A stretch of DNA of 48,888 bases. It comes from an uncultured bacterium (GTDB taxonomy: Bacteria; Bacillota; Negativicutes; Acidaminococcales; Acidaminococcaceae). Numbering within the stretch: the stretch's first letter is position 1; each line of letters begins with the position of its first letter. The notes beneath the pieces were generated by a model. The model worked only from the letters and a program-made list of their open reading frames with translations, did no database searches and was not told the origin of the DNA. This document shows, piece by piece, positions 6,805 through 15,942 of this stretch. A program made the translations under genes and the position numbers. The DNA lies in the NCBI GenBank assembly GCA_905215645.1, contig CAJMQS010000014.1:1-48888 (forward strand), in the 5' to 3' direction.

Positions 6805-9402
6805 TTATTCTGCGGCCACTTCTTCCATCACGTAGACTTCCAGCTGGTCGCCTTCCTTGATGTCCCGGTAGTCGGCCAGGGTCAGCCCGCATTCGAAGTT
6901 GGCTGCCACTTCCTTCACATCGTCCTTGAACCGGCGCAGGGAATCCAGTTCCCCTTCGTGGATCACGATGCCGTCCCGGACCAGCCGCACCTTGGCGGAC
7001 CGGGTGATCTTCCCGTCTTTCACATAGGCCCCGGCGATGAGGATCTTGTTGATAGGGATCACTTTCCGGATCTCCACATGGCCGATGATCTTTTCCTTGA
7101 ACTTGGGAGCCAGCATCCCTTTGATGGCGGCTTCCGCATCGTTCAAGGCATCGTAGATGACCCGGTAGGTCCGGATATCCACTTTTTCTGCTTCGGCGGT
7201 CTTCCGGGCATTGGCATCCGGACGGACGTTGAAGCCGATGATCAGGGCGTTGGCTGCGGAAGCCAGCATCACGTCGGATTCATTGATGGCGCCCACGCCG
7301 GAATGGACGATGACCACTTTCACTTCATCGTTCTTGATCTTGGTGAGAGCCTGTTCCAGGGCCTGGATGGTGCCCTGCACATCGGCTTTCACCACGATGT
7401 TCAGATCCTTCAGTTCCCCTTCCTGGATCCGGTTGAAGATATCGTCCAGGGAAACCTTGGCCTTCTTCTGTTCTTCCATCTTCTGCTTGGCCAGGCGTTT
7501 TTCCGCCACGGACCGGGCCACATGTTCTTCGCAGGCATCCAGGATATCCCCAGCTTCCGGCACGTCGTTGAGCCCCAGGACTTCCACAGGGGTGGACGGC
7601 AGAGCCTTTTTCACCTTTTCGCCCCGGTCATTGACCATGGCCCGGACTTTGCCGTAGCAGGTGCCAGCCAGGATGGAATCCCCGATATGCAGGGTGCCCC
7701 GGTCGATGAGCACGGAAGCTACAGGGCCTCTGCCCTTATCCAGCTTGGCTTCGATGATGGTGCCATGGGCCGGCAGGTTGGGGTTGGCCTTCAGTTCCAG
7801 CATATCCGCCACCAAAAGGATCATTTCCAACAGGTCGGAAATGCCGGTCTTCTGCCGGGCAGAAACTGGGACCATGATGGTCTCCCCGCCCCAGGCTTCC
7901 GGGATCAGTCCGTGTTCTGACAGCTGCTGCATGACGAAATCTGGGTTGGCCCCTTCTTTATCGATTTTGTTGATGGCCACGATGATGGGCACCTTGGCCG
8001 CTTTGGCATGGTTGATGGCTTCGATGGTCTGGGGCATCACCCCGTCGTCAGCAGCCACCACCAATACGGCGATATCCGTCACCTGGGCCCCCCGGGCACG
8101 CATAGCCGTAAAGGCTTCATGCCCCGGGGTATCCAGGAACACGATAGGCCGGCCCTGGCACACCACCCGGTAAGCCCCGATGTGCTGGGTGATCCCGCCG
8201 GCTTCCCGGGCGGTCACATTGGTCTTCCGGATGGCATCCAGAAGGGAGGTCTTGCCGTGGTCCACGTGGCCCATGACTGTCACCACAGGGGGACGTGGCA
8301 CCCGCAGGGCCGGATCATCTTCCACTTCCGGCACTTCCGTAGGATCCGCTTCAGGAGGCGGTTCCTTGATTTCACAGTTGAAGTCCATGCCCACCAGTTC
8401 TGCGGTCTCATGATCGATTTCCTGGTTGATGGTGACCATCTTGCCCAGCATGAACAGCTTCTTGATCACTTCGTTCACATCCCGGCACAGGAGCTTGGCG
8501 AAGTCCTTGACACTGATGCTCTCGCCCACTTCGATGCTGGTGGGGCGCACGACTTCTGCCTTTTTGGCCGGAGCCGTATGGGGATTGGTGTTGTTGTTCC
8601 GATGTTTGTGGTTCTTCATCATATGATCTGCACTGCGGGTAGGACGGTCCTCCCGGGTGGCGTAAGAGCCCTTGATCTTCTCCCGTTTTTCCTGATGGTT
8701 GTGGCCGCCGCTGCGTTTGCCCATATCCTTGCCGGCATGGGCACTGTTCATGTTCACAGGAGCTGCCGGTTTGGTGCTCCGGCCGTTCTGGGGTTTGTTC
8801 CGGTTATTGCCGGTGCGGCCGTTCTGTCCGCCGCTGCTGCGGTCGTTATGGCTGAATCGGTTCCCGCCGTTTCCGTTCCGGCTGTTCTGGCCGTTCTGGG
8901 AACGGTCGCCCCGCCGGCCGTTATCCCGGTTCTGGCTGTTCTGGGGACGGTCGCTGCGCCGGCCATTGTCCCGGTTCTGGCCGTTCCGATCCCGGTTCCG
9001 ATCATTGTTCCGGTCATTGCCCCGCAGCTCTCCCCGGCTGTCGCTGCGCCGGTCATTCCGGTTTTCCTGGGCAGCCCGTTCCCCGCTGCGGGCCTGTTCC
9101 TTCTGCTGGGCATGGTGAGCCTGGATGGCCGCTTTGCCCACCGCCACGTCACTCTTGACCTGGGCCACTTTTTCCATGACGGGCTTCACCACCTGGGCCG
9201 CTTTATCCTGGGCCTTCTGGGCAGCTGCTTTCACCGTGCCCTGGTTGTTCTTCAGCCCCTTCACGATCATATCCCGCACGCTGGTCTCCACCGTGCTCAT
9301 ATGATTCTTCACGTTGATCTTATGGTCAGCCAGAAAGCCCAGGACTTTCTTGTTGTCCAGATTCAGTTCTTTGGCAATTTCATAGATTCTATATTTTGTC
9401 AT
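6805..9402 (-). CDS. infB: Translation initiation factor IF-2
   Basis: This 865-residue GTPase brings initiator tRNA to the 30S subunit. An N-terminal IF2_N domain (MTKYRIYEIAKELNLDNKKVL) is followed by a low-complexity Arg/Asn/Gly/Asp-rich linker at about residues 110-220, with repeated NRDNGRR and QNGQN units, then a second IF2_N segment. The GTPase domain shows GHVDHGKTSLLD, DTPGHEAF and NKID, followed by the IF-2 beta-barrel and C-terminal domains. The ATG at 9402 has GGAGG 7 bp upstream; a GTG two codons earlier is in frame. The linker is longer and more Asn/Arg-rich than in Bacillus IF-2. Confidence 0.97.
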   Translation of the reverse strand: MTKYRIYEIAKELNLDNKKVLGFLADHKINVKNHMSTVETSVRDMIVKGLKNNQGTVKAAAQKAQDKAAQVVKPVMEKVAQVKSDVAVGKAAIQAHHAQQKEQARSGERAAQENRNDRRSDSRGELRGNDRNNDRNRDRNGQNRDNGRRSDRPQNSQNRDNGRRGDRSQNGQNSRNGNGGNRFSHNDRSSGGQNGRTGNNRNKPQNGRSTKPAAPVNMNSAHAGKDMGKRSGGHNHQEKREKIKGSYATREDRPTRSADHMMKNHKHRNNNTNPHTAPAKKAEVVRPTSIEVGESISVKDFAKLLCRDVNEVIKKLFMLGKMVTINQEIDHETAELVGMDFNCEIKEPPPEADPTEVPEVEDDPALRVPRPPVVTVMGHVDHGKTSLLDAIRKTNVTAREAGGITQHIGAYRVVCQGRPIVFLDTPGHEAFTAMRARGAQVTDIAVLVVAADDGVMPQTIEAINHAKAAKVPIIVAINKIDKEGANPDFVMQQLSEHGLIPEAWGGETIMVPVSARQKTGISDLLEMILLVADMLELKANPNLPAHGTIIEAKLDKGRGPVASVLIDRGTLHIGDSILAGTCYGKVRAMVNDRGEKVKKALPSTPVEVLGLNDVPEAGDILDACEEHVARSVAEKRLAKQKMEEQKKAKVSLDDIFNRIQEGELKDLNIVVKADVQGTIQALEQALTKIKNDEVKVVIVHSGVGAINESDVMLASAANALIIGFNVRPDANARKTAEAEKVDIRTYRVIYDALNDAEAAIKGMLAPKFKEKIIGHVEIRKVIPINKILIAGAYVKDGKITRSAKVRLVRDGIVIHEGELDSLRRFKDDVKEVAANFECGLTLADYRDIKEGDQLEVYVMEEVAAE

Positions 9403-9418
9403 CCGCACACCTCCATAG

Positions 9419-9715
9419 TTACAAGCCCATCATCTTTCGAAAATTGTCGTCCAGGAGAATGACAGCAGCCCGGGGAGCTTTCCCGATGGCGGCCCCCATC
9501 CGCGTCCGGTCCAACCGTTTTCCGTAAGGGACCTGGTTGGCGTCGCACCAGCGCTGGATCTTTTCCACCGTGCGCTGGGAGGCATCTGCGGCAATCAGCA
9601 CATAGCGGGCACGCCCTTTTTTCAGCGTGTCCCATATGCCCTGATCGCCGGATGCCACTTTGCCGGCTCTCTGTGCCAGGCCCAGGGCAAAGCAGAGTTC
9701 CTCATCGGTTTTCAT
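9419..9715 (-). CDS. L7Ae-family ribosomal/RNA-binding protein (YlxQ-like)
   Basis: This 98-residue protein has the L7Ae/L30e/Gadd45 fold signature: a GLAQRAGKVASG N-terminal block and YVLIAADAS in the middle. Such proteins bind kink-turn RNAs. The Bacillus homologue YlxQ sits at the same place between ylxR and infB. It overlaps rnpM by 14 bp. Its precise RNA target is not known from sequence. Confidence 0.9.
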   Translation of the reverse strand: MKTDEELCFALGLAQRAGKVASGDQGIWDTLKKGRARYVLIAADASQRTVEKIQRWCDANQVPYGKRLDRTRMGAAIGKAPRAAVILLDDNFRKMMGL

Positions 9716-9974
9716 GAGACAGCTCCGCCAGCAATGCTTCCTTGGTTTCCGGAGGAACCTTCACCTGCAGGGCTTTTTCCAAGCTTTTGCTCTGGAAGGC
9801 CTTTTCAATGCAGGCAGGGTTGGGGCATACATAGGCGCCCCGGCCCGGTTTCTTGCCGGAACGGTCCAGGCTCACTTCCCCTTCCGGGGAACGGACGATC
9901 CGGACCATTTCTTTCTTATTGTGGGTCTCCCCGCAGCCGATGCAGGTCCGCTGGGGGATCTTTTTCACTTTCAT
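9702..9974 (-). CDS. rnpM: YlxR/RnpM-family RNA-binding protein
   Basis: This 90-residue protein carries the YlxR signature: RTCIGCGE near residue 10, the R-x-V-R segment, and GRGAYVCPNPACIEKA. In Bacillus the family member was reported to bind RNase P RNA (hence RnpM), and related proteins affect transcription; the role here is inferred. Its ATG overlaps the nusA stop by 4 bp, suggesting coupling. Confidence 0.92.
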   Translation of the reverse strand: MKVKKIPQRTCIGCGETHNKKEMVRIVRSPEGEVSLDRSGKKPGRGAYVCPNPACIEKAFQSKSLEKALQVKVPPETKEALLAELSHENR

Positions 9975-11074
9975 GCGTCCTCACCACTTTCCTCAGGAGC
10001 CTCCTGGGCTTCCTGAGCCTGAGCCGCTTCTGCTTCTGCTGCCGCAGCCTGGCTTTCGCTCTTGATGTCGATCTTCCAGCCGGTGAGTTTGGCGGCCAGC
10101 CGGGCATTCTGCCCTTCCTTGCCGATGGCCAGGGACAGCTGGTAATCCGGCACCACCACCCGGCAGATCTTTTCTTCCTTGCTGGCCCGGGCAGAGACCA
10201 CTTTGGAAGGTGACAGGGCGTTGGCCACATATTCTTCCGGGTCCTCGCTGTATTTCACGATATCGATTTTTTCACCCCGGAGTTCATCCACGATGGCCCG
10301 GACCCGCATGCCCTTCGGGCCCACACAGGCCCCCACCGGATCCACGCTGGGATTGGTGCTGTGGACAGCGATCTTGCTGCGCATCCCCGGCTCCCGAGCC
10401 ACGCTGTCGATGACCACGGTGCCGTCCTGGATCTCAGAGACTTCCAGTTCGAACAGCCGTTTCAAGAGGCCGGGATGGGTCCGGGAAAGGATGATCTGGG
10501 GCCCCTTGGTGGTCTTCTTCACTTCCACCACATAACATTTCAGCCGCTGATGGTAGTCATAGGTTTCGTGGGGGATCTGTTCATTGGGCAGCAGCAGTCC
10601 TTCCGCCGTCCCCAAGTCGATGAACACATTGTGGCCTTCGATCCGCTGGACGGTCCCGGTGACGATATCATTTTCCCGGTCGGAATACCGTTCATACACC
10701 ATGCCCCGTTCCGCTTCCCGGATCCGCTGGACGATCACCTGCTTGGCATTCTGGGCGGCAATCCGGCCAAAGTTCTTGGGGGTCACTTCCGTTTCCAGGA
10801 TATCCCCCACCTGGTAGTGGGCATTGAGCTTCTGGGCATCGGCCAGGCTGATTTCCGTAGTGGGATCCGTGACTTCTTCTACAATGTTCTTCCGGGAGTA
10901 CACATGGATCTCCCCGGTCTCTTTATGCATGGAAACTCGCACATTCTGGGCAGAACCGTAATTCTTCTTATACGCGGTGATCAGGGCTTCCTCCACTGCA
11001 CTGTACAATACATCGGGAGAAATCCCCTTCTCCTTGGCCAAGAGCGCAATGGCTTTCACGAAATCCGCATTCAC
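9971..11074 (-). CDS. nusA: Transcription termination/antitermination factor NusA
   Basis: This 367-residue protein binds RNA polymerase and nascent RNA and modulates pausing and termination. It has the N-terminal NusA domain, an S1 domain (GTVQRIEGHNVFIDLG), and KH domains with VDPVGACVGPKGMRVRAI and LAIGKEGQNARLAAKLTGW. It ends with an Ala/Glu-rich tail. It lacks the extra acidic repeats of enteric NusA, as usual in Firmicutes. A GTG start at 11074 (NADFVKAIALLAKEKG) is preferred because AAGGAGGAA precedes it; the longer frame has no ribosome site. Confidence 0.95.
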   Translation of the reverse strand: MNADFVKAIALLAKEKGISPDVLYSAVEEALITAYKKNYGSAQNVRVSMHKETGEIHVYSRKNIVEEVTDPTTEISLADAQKLNAHYQVGDILETEVTPKNFGRIAAQNAKQVIVQRIREAERGMVYERYSDRENDIVTGTVQRIEGHNVFIDLGTAEGLLLPNEQIPHETYDYHQRLKCYVVEVKKTTKGPQIILSRTHPGLLKRLFELEVSEIQDGTVVIDSVAREPGMRSKIAVHSTNPSVDPVGACVGPKGMRVRAIVDELRGEKIDIVKYSEDPEEYVANALSPSKVVSARASKEEKICRVVVPDYQLSLAIGKEGQNARLAAKLTGWKIDIKSESQAAAAEAEAAQAQEAQEAPEESGEDA

Positions 11075-11108
11075 TTCAAAATTCCTCCTTAATAGTAGTC
11101 TCACTCAG

Positions 11109-11570
11109 TTAAAAATCGATATGGGGCCGGACAGAAGCAATGAGCTTCCGTTCAATGGTCCGTTCCTGCTGCTTGCCGTCTTCCACCACCAGATGATCTG
11201 CATCATGGCTCTTCAGCACGGCGGTCAGCTGTTTCTTCCCTTCATAAGGGACGAAAAAGGCCAGGTCCACCTTGGTTCCATAGTGGGCTGTCAGGTCTTT
11301 GTCCTTTTTCAGTGGACGGTCTATGCCGGGAGAAGAAACTTCCAGATAGTACTTTTCTTTAATGAAGTCTTCTTCATCCAGCTTTTTCGCCAGGGCATTG
11401 CTCACCGCCGAGCAGTCATCGATATCGATGCCGCCCTCTTTGTCGATGAACACCCGCAGGAACCAGTCCCGTTCCCGCACGTACTCCACATCCACCAGTT
11501 CAAGACCGGTCGCTTCCACGATGGGAGACACCAGTTCCGTCACTCGTTCTGTGATTTTCTTTTTGTCCAT
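11109..11570 (-). CDS. rimP: Ribosome maturation factor RimP
   Basis: This 153-residue protein acts in 30S maturation. The blocks ATGLELVDVEYVRERDWFLRVFID and YYLEVSSPGIDRPLKK are the conserved RimP motifs. It is the first gene of the nine-gene translation operon, with a strong promoter at 11659-11687 and a leader hairpin at 11607-11631. Confidence 0.96.
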   Translation of the reverse strand: MDKKKITERVTELVSPIVEATGLELVDVEYVRERDWFLRVFIDKEGGIDIDDCSAVSNALAKKLDEEDFIKEKYYLEVSSPGIDRPLKKDKDLTAHYGTKVDLAFFVPYEGKKQLTAVLKSHDADHLVVEDGKQQERTIERKLIASVRPHIDF

Positions 11571-11606
11571 TCAGGCACCTCTGCTTCTTCCTTCCTAGTA
11601 AACGAA

Positions 11607-11631
11607 AGAGCGGGTATAAAATACCCACTCT
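11607..11631 (-). promoter_or_regulatory. Leader hairpin upstream of rimP
   Basis: An imperfect 11-bp stem (AGAGTGGGTAT/ATACCCGCTCT, TTT loop) is encoded between the promoter and rimP, about 35 bp before the start codon. On the minus strand TTTCG follows, so it could be a partial attenuator or an RNA-stabilising leader. Confidence 0.4.
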
Positions 11632-11658
11632 CTAAGGTCTGCCTCAGTTTTCTAAGAC

Positions 11659-11687
11659 ATTATACCACTGCAGGACAGAAATGGCAA
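11659..11687 (-). promoter_or_regulatory. Sigma-A promoter of the rimP-ribF translation operon
   Basis: On the minus strand TTGCCA (11687-11682), a 17-bp spacer, and perfect TATAAT (11664-11659). It lies back to back with the promoter of the penicillin-binding protein gene. Confidence 0.8.
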
Positions 11688-11720
11688 CCAAAAGCCTTTT
11701 CTCTTCTAAACAGGGAGTTA

Positions 11721-11749
11721 TACAACTAACAAGCCAAATGTGGTATAAT
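11721..11749 (+). promoter_or_regulatory. Probable promoter of the penicillin-binding protein gene
   Basis: A perfect TATAAT at 11744-11749 lies 17 bp after TACAAC (11721-11726), about 55 bp before the start codon. The -35 match is poor. Confidence 0.55.
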
Positions 11750-11804
11750 ATCCTGTAACTTATGTTCTCAATCTCTATTTCTATCTATTATAGGAGCTGA
11801 CGTG

Positions 11805-13856
11805 ATGACAAGCAACAAAAACAAGAACTGGAGGATGCCCTTCGGTTCCCCTTCCCCCCACAAACGCAAGAAACTGGGCGGGACGATTTTTTCAGCGATC
11901 ATGGCCCTGATCCTGGTAGGTTTCCTGTCGGTTGCCGCCTTCTTCGCCGTGGCCAAATTCACCACTGCCAAGATCCTCACCAAGGACATGGCCCCCATGG
12001 CTTCTTCCCAGTTTTTTGATGCCAAGGGCAATCTGATCACCACCGTAGATTCTGAGGAAGACCGGATCCCGGTGACCATCGACAAGGTGCCCAAGAACCT
12101 GCAGCACGCTTTCCTGGCAGCGGAAGATATCCGTTTCTATGAACACGGCGGCATCGATTTCCGGGGCATCGGCCGTGCCATCTACACCTACATCCGGTGG
12201 GGCGAGGTCCAGGGCGGCAGCACCATTACCCAGCAGCTGGCCAAGAACTACTTCCTGACCCAGGAACAGACCCTGAGCCGGAAGCTCCACGAAGCCTTCA
12301 TCGCTCTCCAGATCGAGCAGAAATACACCAAGAAGGAAATCTTGGAAATGTACATGAACCAGATTTACTTCGGCCAGGGCGCCTATGGGGTGGAAACCGC
12401 TTCCAACATCTATTTCGGCAAACATGTGGAAGATCTGGACCTGGCCCAAAGTGCCATGATCGCTGGGATCCCCAAGAGCCCCAACTACTATTCTCCTCTG
12501 TCTAATCCCAAGGCCGCCAAGGCCCGGCAGAAGACGGTGCTGGAACAGATGACCAAATACGGGTTCATCACCAAGGAAGAAGCGGATAAGGCTTATGCAG
12601 AACCTTTGACCTACAAGAGCCTGAACGAATCCCCGGGTTCCAAGAAATATTTCATCGACTACTGCATCCAGCTGCTGGTGGATAAATTCGGTCCCGATGC
12701 TGTATACAAGCAGGGGCTGAAGGTCTACACCACCCTGGATCCGGATATGCAGAAAGCCGCCGAAAAGGCTGCAGCCCTGACGCCCACCTACTACACGGAC
12801 AGCAGCAAGCTGAAACAGCCCCAGAGCGCCATTGTAGCAGTGGATCCCAAGACCGGGTACATCAAAGCCATGATCGGGGGCCGGGGCACCGACCAGTTCA
12901 ACCGGGCGGTGATGGCAGAACGGCAGCCAGGTTCTTCCTTCAAACCTTTTGTGTATCTGAACGCCCTGGAACAGGGTGCCACCCCTGGAGACACTGTCCA
13001 GGATTCCCCCATCTCCGGTGACTGGAACCCTCAGAACTACGATCGGAGATTCCACGGGACGGTCTCTTACCGGACGGCCCTCACCTATTCCTACAACGTA
13101 CCCGCCATCAAGGTTGGCATGAAATACGGGACGGAAAAGACCCTGCAGCTGGCCAAAAGGCTGGGCATCACCACCTTGGTGGCAGATGACGACAATCCTG
13201 CAATGGCCGTAGGGGGCCTGACCCATGGGGTGACGCCTCTGGAAATGGCCGGTGCCTATGCGGGCATCGCCAATATGGGGAAATTCAACAAGCCCACCCC
13301 CATCATCAAGATCCTGGACCGGAACGGCAAGGTGCTCTATGAACACAAGACCAATCCCACCCAGGCCATCAAACCGGAAAGTGCGTACATGATGATCTCC
13401 ATGATGGAAGACGTAATGACCCGGGGCACCGGGCGGGGCGCGGCCATCAGCCGGCCCTGTGCCGGGAAATCCGGGACCACCGACAATTACCATGACGCTT
13501 GGTTCGTAGGCTTCACCCCCAACCTGGCCTGTGCCGTATGGATCGGGGACGACAACAACGAATCCCTGGGCGGCATGACCGGTGGCGGCGAGCCGGCCAC
13601 TCTGTGGCGGACCTTCATGAGCGGCGCCCTGGACGGCATCCCTGCCGAAGACTTCGAAAAGCCGGACGGCTTCAAGATGCCTGCGCCGAAATATGAAGCC
13701 CCTAAGGCCCAGCCCAAGAAAGAAACCAAGAAACAGGATACCAAGAAACAGAACAGCAAGAAGGAAGATTCCCTGCCGGGAGGCGGGAACGTCCCTCAGC
13801 CGCCTCGGTCCGGGAAAAGCTCTACGCCCCCGCCGGTACGGCCGCCGAAACAGTGA
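11805..13856 (+). CDS. Class A penicillin-binding protein (PBP1A family)
   Basis: This 683-residue bifunctional cell-wall enzyme is predicted to be membrane-anchored by one segment (about residues 26-51). The glycosyltransferase domain shows EDIRFYEHGGID (about 107-118), GGSTITQQLAKN and the EMYMNQIYFGQGAYG block. The transpeptidase domain has the active-site S377-S-F-K380, a SYN motif and KSGTT at about 555. It ends with a Lys/Gln/Pro-rich, probably disordered tail (KKETKKQDTKKQNSKK). It polymerises and cross-links peptidoglycan. The ATG at 11805 is preceded by AGGAG; a GTG one codon earlier is possible. It is monocistronic and diverges from rimP. Confidence 0.95.
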   Translation: MTSNKNKNWRMPFGSPSPHKRKKLGGTIFSAIMALILVGFLSVAAFFAVAKFTTAKILTKDMAPMASSQFFDAKGNLITTVDSEEDRIPVTIDKVPKNLQHAFLAAEDIRFYEHGGIDFRGIGRAIYTYIRWGEVQGGSTITQQLAKNYFLTQEQTLSRKLHEAFIALQIEQKYTKKEILEMYMNQIYFGQGAYGVETASNIYFGKHVEDLDLAQSAMIAGIPKSPNYYSPLSNPKAAKARQKTVLEQMTKYGFITKEEADKAYAEPLTYKSLNESPGSKKYFIDYCIQLLVDKFGPDAVYKQGLKVYTTLDPDMQKAAEKAAALTPTYYTDSSKLKQPQSAIVAVDPKTGYIKAMIGGRGTDQFNRAVMAERQPGSSFKPFVYLNALEQGATPGDTVQDSPISGDWNPQNYDRRFHGTVSYRTALTYSYNVPAIKVGMKYGTEKTLQLAKRLGITTLVADDDNPAMAVGGLTHGVTPLEMAGAYAGIANMGKFNKPTPIIKILDRNGKVLYEHKTNPTQAIKPESAYMMISMMEDVMTRGTGRGAAISRPCAGKSGTTDNYHDAWFVGFTPNLACAVWIGDDNNESLGGMTGGGEPATLWRTFMSGALDGIPAEDFEKPDGFKMPAPKYEAPKAQPKKETKKQDTKKQNSKKEDSLPGGGNVPQPPRSGKSSTPPPVRPPKQ

Positions 13857-13868
13857 AGTTGTAAAGAA

Positions 13869-13902
13869 AAAATCCCTGCCGCAGCTGCGGCGGGGATTTT
13901 TT
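13869..13902 (+). terminator. Intrinsic terminator of the PBP gene
   Basis: A near-perfect stem (AAATCCC.GCCGCAGC / GCTGCGGC.GGGATTT) runs into six T residues 13 bp after the stop codon. The A-rich left flank could also stop the convergent AraC transcript. Confidence 0.9.
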
Positions 13903-13936
13903 GTCTCACGCTCAATGTCTCAAGCTGTCCTGCTCT

Positions 13937-14935
13937 TCACTCTTCCCTCTGCACTCTTTTTTCCTTCCTCCACTGGCTCACGGTTTTCCCGGTCCAGACT
14001 GTGAAGGCTCTCAGAAAGGAGTTCAGCTCGGCGTAGCCCAGCAGGTAGGCGATGTCGCTGGTGCTCATATCCGTGTTGTCCAGATAATGGAGAGCCAGGA
14101 CTTCCCGGGTGCTGTTCAGTTGTTTCTGAAAGGAGGTCCCTTCTTCCGCCAGTTTCCGCTGGAGAGTCCGGGTACTGAGGCCGAGTTTTTTGGCGGCGTC
14201 GTTGATGCTGAAATTCCCTCCCGGCAGCAGTTCCGTGAGAGCGCTGCGGACCCGTCCACTGGTGCTTTCGTCCACTTCCAGGTCGGCCAGACGCCGGTTC
14301 ATCTCCGGTTCGAAATAATCCCATAAGGCTTCATTCCGGCTGATGAAAGGCAGTTCCATGTCCTTCCGGGCAAAGGTCATCCGATTGCGGTCTCCCGTTG
14401 TCAGTGCCACTCCTGCAAAGGCTTCCAGAGCTGGGGATGCGCATCCTGGCTGCAGCTGGATTTCCCGGGGCAGGATTTTTTCTCCCGTAGCTTTCCGGAG
14501 CATAGCCAACAGGAAAGCTGTCTCGGACTGGACCAGGAAAGCAGGCAGGGTCAGCGACGGATTCCCTGGCACCCATTCCGCCGAAAGGGCATCTCCCTGC
14601 TCCCCCAGCTGCAGTTCCATGGGGCCGATCAGCTTCTTGTACCGGGCCAGCCGTTCCAGGCATACCTTTCCGTTGGGACTGCACCAGGCTGCGAAGATGG
14701 GAGCAGAAAAAGCCTGGATCTGGGCGCCGGAAGCTAGCCGGATAGGCAGTTCCGGATCCGGAGCCACTTGCCCCACCGCTGCCAGGAACCGGTAGTACAC
14801 GTCTTCCGTCAAGGTGATTTTTAGGTGGTTCAGCAGGTCTTCCGGCAGTCTTGCCTTTTTCAGCACCGCACCCAGATCGACGCCATATGCAGCAAACAGT
14901 TCTTTGTACTGTCCATCCAGGATGAATCGATTCAT
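13937..14935 (-). CDS. AraC-family transcriptional regulator
   Basis: This 332-residue protein resembles the OruR/VqsM-like subgroup. An N-terminal Arabinose_bd-type domain (about 1-200, starting FILDGQYKELFAAYGVDLGAVL) precedes a C-terminal AraC double helix-turn-helix (about 235-325) with INDAAKKLGLSTRTLQRKLAEEGTSF and SDIAYLLGYAELNSFLRAF. It begins 11 bp after the short-chain dehydrogenase and is probably cotranscribed with it, so it may control that enzyme. The inducer is not predictable. Confidence 0.88.
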   Translation of the reverse strand: MNRFILDGQYKELFAAYGVDLGAVLKKARLPEDLLNHLKITLTEDVYYRFLAAVGQVAPDPELPIRLASGAQIQAFSAPIFAAWCSPNGKVCLERLARYKKLIGPMELQLGEQGDALSAEWVPGNPSLTLPAFLVQSETAFLLAMLRKATGEKILPREIQLQPGCASPALEAFAGVALTTGDRNRMTFARKDMELPFISRNEALWDYFEPEMNRRLADLEVDESTSGRVRSALTELLPGGNFSINDAAKKLGLSTRTLQRKLAEEGTSFQKQLNSTREVLALHYLDNTDMSTSDIAYLLGYAELNSFLRAFTVWTGKTVSQWRKEKRVQREE

Positions 14936-14946
14936 GGTACGCCTCC

Positions 14947-15744
14947 TTATTTTTTGCTGCTGCCGGCCACTTGCTGGTCATAGACGAAATCCAGCATGGG
15001 TTTCTGGGGGAAGAGCGGTGCCAGTTTCATCAGAGGTTTCTGCCAGCTGACCAGACCGGAGATTACATTGATTTCTCCCTTCAGCATGCCCTTGTACCCG
15101 TCTTCCGCCACTTTTAGGGGATCCACCGGATTGTCGAAGAGTTTGGTGTGATCCAGGCCTCCGGCCTTGGCAAAACCGGTGGACATGGCCCCAGGCATAA
15201 GGGCCGTCACAGAAACCCCGGTACCCTGGAGTTCCCTCCACAAGGCATTGGACCAGCTGGTCACATAGGCCTTGGTGGCATAGTACACAGCCTGGAGAGG
15301 GCCGGCCAGCATGGCGGCGGTGGAGCTCACGTTCAGCACGTACCCGCTTCCCCGGACGATCATATCCGGCAGGAAAAGTTTCAGCAGTCGGGTGGGCGTC
15401 TCCACATTCACGGCGATCATGGCCATATCCTGTTCCAGGGTCCGCTCCCGGGCAAAGTCTCCCCGTCCCCCGAACCCGGCGTTGTTGATCAGGATGTCCG
15501 GATTCCAGTGGTTTTTCCGGCAGGTGTCGTAGATGGTCTGGGCCGCTTCCGGCAGGGACAGGTCCACGGCGATGGTGTGGACGGTGACCCCGTATTTGGC
15601 CTGGGTCTCTTTGGCCTGTTGTTCCAGTTTGGTTCCGCTCCGGCCCACCAGGACCAGATTCCCGCCCCGCTGGGCATGGATCCGCACAAAGCAGCTCCCC
15701 AGTCCGCCGTAAGAACCCGTGATCAGCGCCAGTTGTTTTGTCAT
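14947..15744 (-). CDS. Short-chain dehydrogenase/reductase
   Basis: This 265-residue NAD(P)-dependent oxidoreductase has a Rossmann fold. The cofactor loop TGSYGGLG is near residues 10-17, NNAG near 89, the catalytic Ser near 140 (NVSSTAA) and YxxxK (YYATKAY) near 154-160. R35 in VGRSG suggests NADP preference. It resembles the DltE/YqjQ-like classical SDRs. Substrate unknown. It is first in a two-gene operon with the AraC regulator. Confidence 0.88.
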   Translation of the reverse strand: MTKQLALITGSYGGLGSCFVRIHAQRGGNLVLVGRSGTKLEQQAKETQAKYGVTVHTIAVDLSLPEAAQTIYDTCRKNHWNPDILINNAGFGGRGDFARERTLEQDMAMIAVNVETPTRLLKLFLPDMIVRGSGYVLNVSSTAAMLAGPLQAVYYATKAYVTSWSNALWRELQGTGVSVTALMPGAMSTGFAKAGGLDHTKLFDNPVDPLKVAEDGYKGMLKGEINVISGLVSWQKPLMKLAPLFPQKPMLDFVYDQQVAGSSKK

Positions 15745-15942
15745 GATGTTTTCCTCCCTATCGGTTCGGGGGCCAGTTTTCCCCTTTCCCGTTTATTTGT
15801 TGGTTGATGATATAAGGATACCAGAACCAGTAGGGAGAATGAACATCAGCAGATGCCAATGCATAAGCAAAAGGCGCCAATAGCCAGTGAAGCGTGAAGA
15901 GTGCAGAGAAGCCCGACCGGCGGCCGGCACCAGCCATCTTTA

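Noticed and set aside
15745..15942. Promoter of the short-chain dehydrogenase operon
   Set aside because: Only weak TATA-like stretches were found, with no acceptable -35 partner, so no site is claimed.
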